Of a DNA stretch of 60,523 nt, positions 25,340 through 34,286 are shown piece by piece. The stretch's first letter is position 1. Every line of letters starts with the position of its first letter. The position numbers were made by a program, and so were the translations under genes. The notes beneath the pieces were generated by a model, which was not told the origin of the DNA, made no database searches, and saw only the letters and a list, made by a program, of their open reading frames with translations. The stretch comes from an uncultured Lachnospiraceae bacterium. GTDB lineage: Bacteria; Bacillota; Clostridia; Lachnospirales; Lachnospiraceae. The stretch covers positions 1 to 60,523 of the forward strand of contig CAJULP010000102.1 in the NCBI GenBank assembly GCA_910587295.1, given 5' to 3'.

Positions 25340-26371
25340 ATGCAGCTAAGTGAAAGAAAGGTAAGAATCCTGCAGGCCATTATCCGAAATTATCTTGAGA
25401 CCGGCGAACCGGTGGGAAGCCGTACTATCTCCAAATACACGGACTTGAATTTAAGTTCCGCAACCATCCGGAACGAAATGTCGGATTTAGAGGAGATGGG
25501 CTATATCCTGCAGCCTCATACTTCCGCCGGACGGATCCCTTCCGACAAAGGGTATCGGCTTTATGTGGATACCATGATGGAAGAAAAGGAAAAGGAGCTG
25601 GAAGAGCTTAAGGAAATGATGCTGGAAAAAGAAGATAAGATGGATCATCTTTTAAAGCAGGTGGCGAAACTTCTGGCAGTCAATACCAATTATGCGACCA
25701 TGATATCGGCTCCTACGATCCACACAAACAAGATTAAATTCCTGCAGCTTTCCAGAGTGGACAGCAATCAGCTTTTGGCTGTGGTGGTGGTAGAAGGGAA
25801 TGTGATTAAAAATAATATCATTCCCGTCAGTGAAGAGCTGAATGACGAGACGCTCCTAAAGCTGAATATCTTGCTGAACACCCATTTAAACGGTTTGGCA
25901 CTGGAGGAAATTAATCTTGGGATGATTTCGGCAATGAAGCATCAGGCAGGGATTCACAGCAGCGTGATTGGGGATGTGATCGATGCGATCGCGGAATCCA
26001 TAAAGGCTGACGAGGATCTGGAGATATATACCAGCGGCGCAAATAACATTTTCAAATACCCGGAGCTGGCGGATCAGCAGAAGGCAAGCGAGATCATCAA
26101 TACCTTCGAGGAAAAGCAGATGCTTACCGAACTGGTGCAGGATACACTTTCGGATGAGAGCAATACCGGCATTCAGGTTTATATCGGCAATGAAACTCCG
26201 ATCCAGACCATGAAGGATTGCAGCGTGGTCACCGCAACCTATGAATTAGGCGAGGGTATGAGAGGAACAATAGGGATTATCGGGCCAAAGCGGATGGACT
26301 ACGATAAGGTTGTGGGAACATTAAAGACAATTACCCATCAGCTGGATGAATTATATAAAAAGAAAACATAG
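25340..26371 (+). CDS. hrcA: Heat-inducible transcription repressor HrcA
   Basis: HrcA represses class I heat-shock genes by binding CIRCE. The 343-residue protein starts MQLSERKVRILQAIIRNYLET, the usual winged-helix opening, with GSRTISKYTDLNLSSATIRNEM as the DNA-recognition region. ATG 25340 is chosen because it gives the family N-terminus and follows AAAGGGGTGG; a TTG at 25313 would add nine unlikely residues. It is autoregulated by the CIRCE 67 bases upstream. Confidence 0.96.
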   Translation: MQLSERKVRILQAIIRNYLETGEPVGSRTISKYTDLNLSSATIRNEMSDLEEMGYILQPHTSAGRIPSDKGYRLYVDTMMEEKEKELEELKEMMLEKEDKMDHLLKQVAKLLAVNTNYATMISAPTIHTNKIKFLQLSRVDSNQLLAVVVVEGNVIKNNIIPVSEELNDETLLKLNILLNTHLNGLALEEINLGMISAMKHQAGIHSSVIGDVIDAIAESIKADEDLEIYTSGANNIFKYPELADQQKASEIINTFEEKQMLTELVQDTLSDESNTGIQVYIGNETPIQTMKDCSVVTATYELGEGMRGTIGIIGPKRMDYDKVVGTLKTITHQLDELYKKKT

Positions 26372-26411
26372 CAAAGCATTGAAACAATGCAGACGAAAGG
26401 GATGAGGACGT

Positions 26412-27101
26412 ATGAGTGAAGAAATAAAGAAGGATTTATCTGATGCAGAGGTTACGGAAGAAGTGCTGGAAGAAGAAACATTAAAGGAAACATCTTCCGG
26501 GGAAGATGTTATGGAAGGTGAGACCACGGAAGAATCTTCGGAAGAAGGTACCTCGGAAGAGGTGGAAGGACAGGAAACGGCCGATGCGGAAAGTGGCGCT
26601 CCGCTTTCCAGGGCAGATAAAAAGGCGGCCAAAAAGAAGCTGAAAGCAGATAAAAAGCAGGACGCACTTAAGGAAAAGATAGATGAGCTGGAAGACCGTG
26701 TGAAACGGCAGATGGCGGAATTTGAAAATTTCCGCAAGCGCACGGAAAAGGAAAAAGCATCCATGTTTGAAACCGGTGCGAAAAGTGTGATCGAAAAGAT
26801 TCTGCCGGTGGTGGATAATTTTGAAAGGGGCCTTGCCGCAGTTCCCGAGGCAGAAAAGGGAGGTGCGTTTGAAGAAGGGATGGAGAAGATCTACAAACAG
26901 CTTATGGTTGAGCTGGAAAAGATGGATGTAAAGCCTATTCCCGCGATAGGAGAAGCATTTAACCCGGATTTCCATAATGCTGTGATGCAGGTAGAAAGTG
27001 AAGAATATGAATCCGGCGTGGTTGCCCAGGAGCTTTTAAAGGGATATACTTATCGCGACAGTGTGGTAAGGCACAGTATGGTAGCCGTAGTCGGCGACTG
27101 A
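26412..27101 (+). CDS. grpE: DnaK nucleotide exchange factor GrpE
   Basis: GrpE promotes ADP release from DnaK. The 229-residue protein has a long, highly acidic Glu/Ser/Thr-rich N-terminus (about residues 1-60), then a Lys-rich stretch, then the conserved coiled coil and head (MAEFENFRKRTEKEK; core FENFRKRTEKE, then VDNFERGL, GYTYRDSVVRHSMVAV). The acidic extension is longer than in many homologues but is seen in Clostridia. It lies between hrcA and dnaK in the operon. Confidence 0.96.
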   Translation: MSEEIKKDLSDAEVTEEVLEEETLKETSSGEDVMEGETTEESSEEGTSEEVEGQETADAESGAPLSRADKKAAKKKLKADKKQDALKEKIDELEDRVKRQMAEFENFRKRTEKEKASMFETGAKSVIEKILPVVDNFERGLAAVPEAEKGGAFEEGMEKIYKQLMVELEKMDVKPIPAIGEAFNPDFHNAVMQVESEEYESGVVAQELLKGYTYRDSVVRHSMVAVVGD

Positions 27102-27160
27102 TCAAAAAGAGAGTTAACATCAATATTGCATAAACAAAATAAATGTAGGAGGAGATCGTA

Positions 27161-29035
27161 ATGAGCAAAATAATTGGTATTGACTTAGGTACAACAAATA
27201 GCTGCGTGGCAGTTATGGAGGGCGGCAAGCCCACCGTCATCGCAAATGCAGAAGGCGCAAGGACCACACCTTCCGTAGTTGCTTTCACAAAGACAGGGGA
27301 GAGGCTGATTGGTGAGCCTGCAAAGCGTCAGGCAGTCACCAATGCGGAAAAGACTATTTCTTCTATTAAAAGGGATATGGGTACTGACAAAGGGCGTACC
27401 ATTGATGAGAAGAAGTACTCACCTCAGCAGATTTCCGCAATGATCCTGCAGAAGCTGAAAGCGGATGCGGAAAGCTACCTTGGGGAAAAAGTGACAGAGG
27501 CAGTTATCACTGTTCCGGCATATTTTAATGACGCACAGCGCCAGGCTACCAAGGACGCAGGCAAGATTGCGGGCCTTGACGTAAAGCGGATCATCAACGA
27601 GCCTACGGCGGCAGCTCTTGCATACGGGCTTGACAATGAAAAAGAGCAGAAGATCATGGTATACGACTTAGGCGGCGGTACCTTTGACGTTTCCATTATT
27701 GAGATTGGCGATGGCGTTATTGAAGTGCTTGCAACCAACGGAGATACCCATCTTGGCGGTGATGACTTTGATAACAAGCTGACCCAGTGGATGATTGATG
27801 AATTTAAGAAGGCGGAAGGCGTGGATCTATCCAACGATAAGATGGCCCTCCAGAGATTAAAAGAAGCGGCAGAAAAGGCAAAGAAAGAGCTCTCTTCCGC
27901 AACAACGACCAACATCAACCTTCCTTTCATTACGGCAACGGCAGAAGGACCCAAGCACTTTGACATGAACCTGACCAGGGCGAAATTTGACGAGCTGACC
28001 CATGACCTGGTGGAAAGGACGGCGATCCCTGTACAGAACGCAATGAAGGATGCAGGGCTTAATAATTCCGATTTAGGGCAGGTGCTTTTGGTTGGCGGTT
28101 CTACCCGTATCCCGGCTGTACAGGATAAGGTAAAACAGTTAACAGGCCATGAGCCCAGCAAGAGTTTGAACCCGGATGAATGTGTGGCTTTAGGCGCTTC
28201 TATTCAGGGCGGTAAGCTTGCAGGGGATGCAGGCGCAGGGGAAATCCTTCTTTTGGATGTAACGCCGCTTTCTCTGTCCATTGAGACCATGGGTGGTATT
28301 GCAACCAGACTGATCGAGAGAAATACAACAATACCCACAAAGAAGAGCCAGATCTTCTCTACCGCAGCTGATAACCAGACCGCGGTTGATATTAACGTCC
28401 TGCAGGGTGAAAGACAGTTTGCAAGGGATAATAAGTCTCTTGGGCAGTTCCGTTTAGACGGTATTCCTCCGGCAATGCGCGGTGTACCGCAGATCGAGGT
28501 TACCTTTGATATAGACGCTAACGGTATCGTAAATGTATCCGCAAAGGATTTAGGAACCGGCAAAGAACAGCATATCACCATCACGGCAAGCTCCAATATG
28601 TCAGATGATGAGATTGATAAGGCAGTGAAAGAAGCGGCAGAGTTCGAGGCACAGGATAAGAAGAGGAAAGAAGCGATCGACACGAGAAACGAGGCGGATT
28701 CCTTTGTATTCCAGACAGAAAAAGCGTTGAACGAAGTCGGCGATAAGATTGACGCTTCTGAAAAAGCAACCGTGGAAGCAGACGTACAGGCTGTAAAGGA
28801 TATCCTTGAGCGGACAAAGGATCAGGAAATGTCAGATTCCGATTTGGATGCGTTAAAGGCAGCAAGAGAAAAACTTACCGCAAGTGCACAGGCGCTGTTT
28901 ACCAAGATGTATGAAAATATGCAGCAGGCAGGCGGAGCAGGTCCGGATATGGGTGCAGGAGCAGGCCCTGACATGAACGCAGGGAACGGCGGCGCAGCAG
29001 ATGATGTGGTTGACGGAGACTACAGAGAGGTGTAA
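27161..29035 (+). CDS. dnaK: Chaperone protein DnaK (Hsp70)
   Basis: DnaK is the ATP-dependent Hsp70 chaperone. The 624-residue product starts MSKIIGIDLGTTNSCVAVME and has the phosphate loops DLGGGTFDVS and LVGGSTRIPAVQ. The substrate-binding domain follows, then a Gly/Met/Ala-rich linker and the acidic tail DDVVDGDYREV. Start ATG 27161 follows AGGAGGAGA. It shows the N-terminal indel pattern of Gram-positive DnaK (no insert in the first quadrant). Confidence 0.98.
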   Translation: MSKIIGIDLGTTNSCVAVMEGGKPTVIANAEGARTTPSVVAFTKTGERLIGEPAKRQAVTNAEKTISSIKRDMGTDKGRTIDEKKYSPQQISAMILQKLKADAESYLGEKVTEAVITVPAYFNDAQRQATKDAGKIAGLDVKRIINEPTAAALAYGLDNEKEQKIMVYDLGGGTFDVSIIEIGDGVIEVLATNGDTHLGGDDFDNKLTQWMIDEFKKAEGVDLSNDKMALQRLKEAAEKAKKELSSATTTNINLPFITATAEGPKHFDMNLTRAKFDELTHDLVERTAIPVQNAMKDAGLNNSDLGQVLLVGGSTRIPAVQDKVKQLTGHEPSKSLNPDECVALGASIQGGKLAGDAGAGEILLLDVTPLSLSIETMGGIATRLIERNTTIPTKKSQIFSTAADNQTAVDINVLQGERQFARDNKSLGQFRLDGIPPAMRGVPQIEVTFDIDANGIVNVSAKDLGTGKEQHITITASSNMSDDEIDKAVKEAAEFEAQDKKRKEAIDTRNEADSFVFQTEKALNEVGDKIDASEKATVEADVQAVKDILERTKDQEMSDSDLDALKAAREKLTASAQALFTKMYENMQQAGGAGPDMGAGAGPDMNAGNGGAADDVVDGDYREV

Positions 29036-29074
29036 AATAGCACTGGATATAGAACGATAGAATAGAAACTTGCG

Positions 29075-29102
29075 GGCGGGGCGTACTAACGTATGCCTCG
29101 CC
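29075..29102 (+). promoter_or_regulatory. dnaK-dnaJ intergenic hairpin
   Basis: GGCGGGGCGTAC (29075-29086) pairs with GTATGCCTCGCC (29091-29102) with two G-U wobbles and a 4-base loop. No T-run follows. Hairpins here usually protect or process the dnaK transcript so that more DnaK than DnaJ is made. Confidence 0.6.
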
Positions 29103-29143
29103 GCAGATGTGCAGGAGACAGGGAAAGGAGCACGGGTAGTAAC

Positions 29144-30301
29144 ATGGCAGAACAGAAACGTGACTATTATGAGGTTCTTGGGATAGAGAAAAGTGCCGAT
29201 GATGCCACAATCAAGAAAGCATATAGAGCCCTTGCAAAAAAATATCATCCTGACATGAATCCGGGGGATGCAGAGGCGGAAAAGAAATTTAAGGAAGCTT
29301 CTGAGGCGTATGCGATCTTAAGTGACCCTGAGAAGAAAAGACAATATGACCAGTTTGGCCATGCGGCTTTTGAAGGCGGTGGCGGATTTGGCGGCTTTGA
29401 TTTTAACGGCGCTGACTTCAGCGATATCTTTGGCGATATTTTTGGCGATTTCTTTGGCGGCGGACGAAGGAGCCGTGGGAACAACGGCCCCATGAAAGGC
29501 GCAAATATAAGGACCAGTGTCAGGATTACCTTTGAGGAGGCTGTTTTTGGCGTTGAGAAAGAAATTGAGCTTACGTTAAAAGATGAATGTAAGACTTGTC
29601 ATGGGTCTGGGGCAAAACCGGGAACCAGCCCGGAAACCTGCCAGAAGTGCGGCGGGAAAGGGCAGGTGGTGTTTACTCAGCAGTCTTTCTTTGGCACAGT
29701 CCGCAACGTACAGACCTGTCCGGAGTGCAGCGGTACCGGGAAAGTGATCAAAGAAAAATGTGTCGACTGCCATGGGTCGGGTTATATTGCAAACCGTAAG
29801 AAAATCCAGGTGTCTATCCCTGCCGGAATTGATAACGGACAGAGTGTGCGGATTCGGGATAAAGGAGAGCCGGGAAGCAACGGCGGGCCAAGAGGCGATC
29901 TTTTGGTAGAGGTGATTGTAGGGCGTCATCCGATCTTCCAGCGTCAGGATTATAATATTTATTCCACGGTACCGGTTTCGTTTGCAGTAGCGGCATTAGG
30001 CGGCGATGTGGTGGTGGATACGGTTGACGGCAAGGTGATCTACGAGGTGAAAGCGGGAACCCAGACGGATACGAAGGTCCGTTTAAAAGGGAAAGGTGTT
30101 CCTACGCTGCGCAATAAAGAGGTCAGGGGAGACCATTATGTGACCTTGGTGATCCAGACACCGGATAAACTTTCTCATGAAGCAAAAGAACTGCTAAAGC
30201 AGTTTGACGCATTATGCGGGGATAGTTTGAACGCGGCAAAAAATGCACAGGCGGATAAAAGTGAAACAAAAGAAACAAAGAAAAAGAAATTCTGGAAGTA
30301 G
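29144..30301 (+). CDS. dnaJ: Chaperone protein DnaJ (Hsp40)
   Basis: DnaJ delivers substrates to DnaK and stimulates its ATPase. The 385-residue protein has a J domain with the HPD motif (KKYHPDMNPG), a Gly/Phe-rich region, and four zinc-binding repeats (CKTCHGSG, CQKCGGKG, CPECSGTG, CVDCHGSG), then the C-terminal substrate domains. ATG 29144 gives the family start MAEQKRDYYEVLG and follows GGAAAGGAG at 29122-29130; an upstream in-frame ATG at 29093 falls inside the hairpin and is rejected. Confidence 0.97.
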   Translation: MAEQKRDYYEVLGIEKSADDATIKKAYRALAKKYHPDMNPGDAEAEKKFKEASEAYAILSDPEKKRQYDQFGHAAFEGGGGFGGFDFNGADFSDIFGDIFGDFFGGGRRSRGNNGPMKGANIRTSVRITFEEAVFGVEKEIELTLKDECKTCHGSGAKPGTSPETCQKCGGKGQVVFTQQSFFGTVRNVQTCPECSGTGKVIKEKCVDCHGSGYIANRKKIQVSIPAGIDNGQSVRIRDKGEPGSNGGPRGDLLVEVIVGRHPIFQRQDYNIYSTVPVSFAVAALGGDVVVDTVDGKVIYEVKAGTQTDTKVRLKGKGVPTLRNKEVRGDHYVTLVIQTPDKLSHEAKELLKQFDALCGDSLNAAKNAQADKSETKETKKKKFWK

Positions 30302-30317
30302 TAACATAAGCGTTAAG

Positions 30318-30352
30318 AAAAGTTCCGCATGGCATTGTGCGGAACTTTTGTC
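30318..30352 (+). terminator. Terminator of the hrcA-dnaJ operon
   Basis: AAAAGTTCCGCA (30318-30329) pairs perfectly with TGCGGAACTTTT (30338-30349) around an 8-base loop. The A/T flanks make it potentially bidirectional, also serving the minus-strand gene that ends at 30392. Confidence 0.92.
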
Positions 30353-30391
30353 ATATTCTATGAAAAGCAGCATAAACTGGATAATGAGCGA

Positions 30392-31003
30392 TCAAGAGTT
30401 ACTCATTTCCTTAAGGGTTTGGACGATATGATTTTTTAAGGGGGAATTTAAACTTTCCGCAACGGGGATCAGTGCATTTATCTTTTCCGTCTGGCCAATC
30501 TGTTGATAGATGGCGGATAAAAGCTTGTAGGAGCCGCTTACATCCGTGCGGGTTTCTATGGCAAATTCAAGGACTTGCCGTGCGGCATCCGTACAGCCTT
30601 TTTCATGGAGAGCATTTGCCCAGGCCTGGAGCGTCCGGGCCAAAATGGTGTAGCGCTGGTCGTATTGTGACAAAAGATCAATGTTTGGCGCACCGTAGGT
30701 AAGCTTTAAATCGGTATTAGAGATACCGGTCAGGTTGACGATCGGAAAAGCGGATAAGTCCTTTAAGGTTTCATGGCATTCTTTTATGACAGGATCGTCA
30801 GAAAAGTTTTCCATAGGAAGGGTCTCAAAGGGAATCCGGATATAGGCAAGGTTGTCTAAGGATTTCCGCCGTGTGCTGTTAGCGGCAGCTTCCTTTTCCC
30901 AGAACTCCTGGTCAGCTTTTGCCTCCATGTTACGGTGCTTGTGAATCTCATAACCCAGCCAGATACAAAAAACGATAAAACTTGCAAAAAAGGGGAATTT
31001 CAT
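30392..31003 (-). CDS. Membrane-anchored protein with TPR-like C-terminus, unknown function
   Basis: The 203-residue product has one N-terminal membrane helix (MKFPFFASFIVFCIWLGYEI) and a mostly helical remainder. The end (DQRYTILARTLQAWANAL, then ARQVLEFAIETRTDVSGSYKLLSAIYQQIG, read in pieces ARQVLEFAIE and SYKLLSAIYQQ) looks like one or two degenerate tetratricopeptide repeats. ATG 31003 is chosen because AAAGGAT lies just upstream; an ATG 57 bases further up would add residues overlapping the divergent small gene. I do not recognise a named family. Confidence 0.7.
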   Translation of the reverse strand: MKFPFFASFIVFCIWLGYEIHKHRNMEAKADQEFWEKEAAANSTRRKSLDNLAYIRIPFETLPMENFSDDPVIKECHETLKDLSAFPIVNLTGISNTDLKLTYGAPNIDLLSQYDQRYTILARTLQAWANALHEKGCTDAARQVLEFAIETRTDVSGSYKLLSAIYQQIGQTEKINALIPVAESLNSPLKNHIVQTLKEMSNS

Positions 31004-31010
31004 ATATAAT
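30982..31010 (+). promoter_or_regulatory. Sigma-A promoter inside the divergent gene's start
   Basis: TTGCAA (30982-30987), 17-base spacer, TATAAT (31005-31010). It would start transcripts near 31017, 26 bases before ATG 31043, and its -35 and -10 overlap the first codons and start of the opposite-strand gene. Confidence 0.7.
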
Positions 31011-31042
31011 ATCCTTTCAAAGAAACGAATTGGAGGAACCTG

Positions 31043-31150
31043 ATGTTTCATTTTTTTCATAAAAAAGGTAAAAAAATCGCATCGGCGATTATTGTAGTAT
31101 TTTTAGTGCTTGCTATGATAATACCAACTATAGCATCTTTTCTGAATTAA
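31043..31150 (+). CDS. 35-residue single-pass membrane protein
   Basis: This short ORF starts MFHFFHKKGKKIASA, has a membrane helix (IIVVFLVLAMIIPTIASFL) and stops directly afterwards. GGAGGA at 31032-31037 is at ideal spacing from ATG 31043, and a strong promoter sits upstream. The layout (basic cytoplasmic N-terminus, one helix, no tail) is that of small regulatory or stress-related membrane peptides. It is 20 bases upstream of the VanW gene and probably cotranscribed. I cannot name a family. Confidence 0.7.
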   Translation: MFHFFHKKGKKIASAIIVVFLVLAMIIPTIASFLN

Positions 31151-31170
31151 AGCAAATCTAAGGAGCGGCT

Positions 31171-32742
31171 ATGTTTCAATTAATAAAAAAATCAGTTTGT
31201 ATTGGCCTGTTTTTTGTTATTTCAGGGAGCATGGGGATACAGGTTCATGCCCAGGAAGAGAATAAGATATTGCCAGGCATCTATGTAGAAAATATTTCAC
31301 TTGGAGGGAAGAGCGCGGAAGAGGCGCAAAAAGAGCTTTCCGCATATGTGGATGAGCTTTCCCGCAAGGAGATCCCTTTAGTAGCGGCAGGCGGCAATGA
31401 GATTGTGATCACACCGGCGGATATTGGTTTTTATTGGGAGAATCAAGGAATTTTGGAAGAAGCCGCATCTATTGGCAAAAAGGGAAATGTGGTTCAGCGG
31501 TATAAAGCTGCCAAGGATTTAGAGCACCAGAATGTGGTGTACCAGTTTGATTTTGACTTTGACAGGGAATTGTCAGCGCAGGTCCTTTCTGAGAGGTGTG
31601 CCGAATTTAACGTGGAGGCTAAGGATGCCTGGCTTTCCAGGGAAGACGGGGTTTTTGTGGTTCATCCCGGACAGGCCGGTGAGGTGATCGATACGGAAGC
31701 AGCCAACAAGCTTTTGGAGCAGTACTTTGACGGGAACTGGGAAAATGACGCAGAGCCTTTGGAATTGCCGGTTACCAAGTCGGAGCCCAGGGGCACTCAG
31801 GAAGAACTGGAAAAGGTGAAGGATGTGCTGGGAACGTTTTCTACCAGCTTTAAGACATCCGGTCCCTCCAGAAGCGCTAATGTCCGCAACGGCTGTGAGC
31901 TTATCAATGGTACGGTGTTGTATCCCGGGGATGAATTTTCCACCTATGAAAATGTGTCGCCCTTTACACAGGCAAATGGCTATTACATGGCCGGTTCTTA
32001 TTTGAACGGGCAGGTGGTGGACAGTTTAGGCGGTGGAATCTGCCAGGTTTCCACAACCCTGTATAATGCGGTGCTCTTATCGGAGCTTGAAGTGACGGAG
32101 CGGCATAACCACTCCATGATCGTTACTTATGTGGATCCCTCGGCGGATGCGGCCATTGCGGAGTCCTCAGGGAAAGACTTTAAATTCGTCAATAACTATG
32201 ATGTGCCTATTTATATAGAGGGCTATACCACGGAGGATAAGCAGATCTGCTTTACGATTTACGGAATGGAGACTAGGGACAGCGGCCACCAGGTACGTTA
32301 TGAAAGTGAAGTCGTAAGCAAGACATATCCGGATTCGGAAGTGATCTATGCCAATGAAGGACTGCCGGTAGGCTCTGTATCCGTACAGTCAGCCCATATA
32401 GGCTACAAGGCAAACTTATGGAAGATTGTAACGGAAAACGGAACGGAAGTGAGCCGTGAAAAGATCAATTCCAGTTCCTATATGGTAGCGCCAAGGACAG
32501 CTACGGTAGGAGTAGCGACGGCGGATCCTAATGTATATAATCAGATCATGGCGGCAATCGCCACAAACAATATTGATCATGTAAAAAATGTTGCTGCAGC
32601 TTTGGCTGCAGGGACAGCGCCTCCTCCCAGTGAAGTGCCGGCTGCCCCTGATGCGGGAGCGCCGCCCGCTGATCCGGCGGCCCAGCCACCGGCCCAGCCG
32701 GAAGCACAGCCGCCAGCGCAGCCGGAAACGCCGCCGGCCTAG
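31171..32742 (+). CDS. VanW family secreted protein
   Basis: The 523-residue exported protein starts with a signal peptide (KKSVCIGLFFVISGSMGIQVHAQ). It has an N-terminal peptidoglycan-binding-4-like domain (GIYVENISLGGKSAEEAQKEL, core VENISLGGKSAEEA), a second such region, and then the VanW domain (SARSANVRNG-like TSGPSRSANVRNGCELINGT, core SANVRNGCELINGT; GGGICQVSTTLYNAVL; RHNHSM). The tail is a Pro/Ala/Gln-rich stretch likely to span the wall. VanW proteins are named from vancomycin-resistance clusters, but no resistance gene is present here, and a general cell-wall role is more likely. Confidence 0.9.
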   Translation: MFQLIKKSVCIGLFFVISGSMGIQVHAQEENKILPGIYVENISLGGKSAEEAQKELSAYVDELSRKEIPLVAAGGNEIVITPADIGFYWENQGILEEAASIGKKGNVVQRYKAAKDLEHQNVVYQFDFDFDRELSAQVLSERCAEFNVEAKDAWLSREDGVFVVHPGQAGEVIDTEAANKLLEQYFDGNWENDAEPLELPVTKSEPRGTQEELEKVKDVLGTFSTSFKTSGPSRSANVRNGCELINGTVLYPGDEFSTYENVSPFTQANGYYMAGSYLNGQVVDSLGGGICQVSTTLYNAVLLSELEVTERHNHSMIVTYVDPSADAAIAESSGKDFKFVNNYDVPIYIEGYTTEDKQICFTIYGMETRDSGHQVRYESEVVSKTYPDSEVIYANEGLPVGSVSVQSAHIGYKANLWKIVTENGTEVSREKINSSSYMVAPRTATVGVATADPNVYNQIMAAIATNNIDHVKNVAAALAAGTAPPPSEVPAAPDAGAPPADPAAQPPAQPEAQPPAQPETPPA

Positions 32743-32753
32743 GAAGGTACACC

Positions 32754-33770
32754 ATGATGAAAATTGGAAAGATATCGGAGAGCATTTTAAAACGCTCTGT
32801 TCTCCGGGCAATAAAAGTGAATAGGGAAGAATTGATAAAAGGCGCGGAAGTAGGCGGAGACTGCGCCTTTTTATCGTGGAAGGCAGATTGTGAGAGAGTA
32901 ACGGCTCTTTCTACCCAGACGGTAACGCTTCCGGTACCATGTGCCGCTCATTTGGCTGTGATGGCCGCAGCCAATAATCTGGCGGCTGCAGGAGGCAGGG
33001 CAATGGCAGCCACGATTTCCCTGACGCTTCCTGAGGGAACGGAAGAAGGAAGCCTTAAGGATATCATGAAACAGGCGGCAGATAGTTGTGAGAATCTGCA
33101 TATCCAGATCGCAGGAGGTCATACGGAGGTTAGCCCTTATGTAAATGCTCCGGTCATAACCGTGACGGCAGTGGGAACAGCGCCGGAGCGGCAGTCTTGT
33201 TACGGGGGAGCGGCTGATCGGCCGGCAGAAGGATGCCGGGAAATGGATCTTGTCATAAGCAAATGGGTAGGTATGGAAGGAACCGCTATCCTTGCCTGTG
33301 AAAAGGAAGAAGAGCTGTTAAAGAGGTATCCGGCTGCTTTGATCACAGAGGCAAAAGGGTTTATGGATCGGTTTTCTGTTCTGCCGGAGGCTGCCATAGC
33401 CCTTAAGTCCGGCGTTTATGCAATGCATGATGTGAGAAACGGCGGTATTTTCGGTGCATTGTGGGAGTTATCCCAAAAGATAGGCGTTGGACTGAGCGTA
33501 TTTTTAAAAGAGATTCCGATCAGGCAGGAGACAGTTGAAATCTGCGAATATTTTGATCTGAATCCCTATGAACTGTTGTCAGGGGGATGCCTTTTGATGG
33601 CGGCGGAAAACGGACTGAAGCTGAAGCAGGAGCTTGAAAAGGCAGGGATCCCGGCAAGCGTGGTGGGAAGGACCAACGGGGGAAATGACAAGCTGGTACA
33701 AAACGGGGATGAGGGCAGATATTTGACAATGCCTGCGCAGGATGAGATATGGAAAGTATTTGCGAAATAA
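32754..33770 (+). CDS. AIR synthase-related / HypE-like protein
   Basis: The 338-residue product belongs to the PurM/HypE/ThiL ATP-binding superfamily: N-terminal domain with VGGDCAFLSW and an internal IQIAGGHTEVSPYVNAPVITVT stretch (core AGGHTEVSPYVN), and C-terminal domain with MHDVRNGGIFGALWE and LSGGCLLMAAENG. No hydrogenase maturation genes are near, so a HypE role is doubtful. It lies 11 bases after vanW and 33 before an Lrp-type regulator. The true reaction is unknown. Confidence 0.75.
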   Translation: MMKIGKISESILKRSVLRAIKVNREELIKGAEVGGDCAFLSWKADCERVTALSTQTVTLPVPCAAHLAVMAAANNLAAAGGRAMAATISLTLPEGTEEGSLKDIMKQAADSCENLHIQIAGGHTEVSPYVNAPVITVTAVGTAPERQSCYGGAADRPAEGCREMDLVISKWVGMEGTAILACEKEEELLKRYPAALITEAKGFMDRFSVLPEAAIALKSGVYAMHDVRNGGIFGALWELSQKIGVGLSVFLKEIPIRQETVEICEYFDLNPYELLSGGCLLMAAENGLKLKQELEKAGIPASVVGRTNGGNDKLVQNGDEGRYLTMPAQDEIWKVFAK

Positions 33771-33803
33771 AATATAGGTATGTCAGGATTAGGAGGAAAA
33801 GTC

Positions 33804-34286
33804 ATGAGAGAGCAGATTTTAGCGATTATAGAAAAGAACAGCCGGATTGATTTGAAAGAGCTGGCAGTCATTTTAGGCGTGGAGGAAATTGATGTTGTCA
33901 ATGAACTTGGGGCATTGGAGAAGGAAGGCGTGATCTGTGGTTACCATACCATGATCGACTGGGAAAAAACGTCGATTGAGAAGGTAACGGCATTGATCGA
34001 AGTAAGGATTACTCCCCAGAGAGGACAGGGATTTGACAATATTGCCGAGAGGATCTACAAATATCCGGAAGTGAACAGCGTGTACCTGATATCCGGGGGA
34101 TATGACCTTTTGGTGACCCTTGAGGGGAAATCGTTAAAGGCTGTTTCCAGCTTTGTGTCCGACAAGCTTTCCACACTGGACGGGGTGTTAAGCACAGCTA
34201 CTCATTTTATCCTGAAAAAGTATAAGGATCACGGAACCATTCTTACCAAAAAACATGAAGATACAAGGGAGAAGATTACGCCATGA
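33804..34286 (+). CDS. Lrp/AsnC family transcriptional regulator
   Basis: The 160-residue regulator has an N-terminal winged helix (MREQILAIIEKNSRIDLKELA; core DLKELAVILG) and a C-terminal RAM/AsnC ligand-binding domain (VTALIEVRITPQRGQGFDNIA, core ALIEVRITP; VYLISGGYDLLVTLEG). ATG 33804 follows AGGAGGAAA at 33791-33799. Its stop overlaps the aminotransferase start (ATGA), so it probably senses an amino acid handled by that enzyme. Confidence 0.9.
   Translation: MREQILAIIEKNSRIDLKELAVILGVEEIDVVNELGALEKEGVICGYHTMIDWEKTSIEKVTALIEVRITPQRGQGFDNIAERIYKYPEVNSVYLISGGYDLLVTLEGKSLKAVSSFVSDKLSTLDGVLSTATHFILKKYKDHGTILTKKHEDTREKITP

Noticed and set aside
26351..26975. Long Ser-rich and Phe/Leu-rich minus-strand frames opposite grpE
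   Set aside because: They are antisense to a clear grpE and reflect its Glu/Lys-rich codons.
31171..32742. VanW as evidence of vancomycin resistance
   Set aside because: No vanA/B-type ligase, vanH, vanX or regulators are present; VanW-domain proteins are common in Clostridia.
32416..32811. Arg-rich frames opposite the VanW C-terminus
   Set aside because: They are shadows of the Pro/Ala/Gln-rich tail of VanW.
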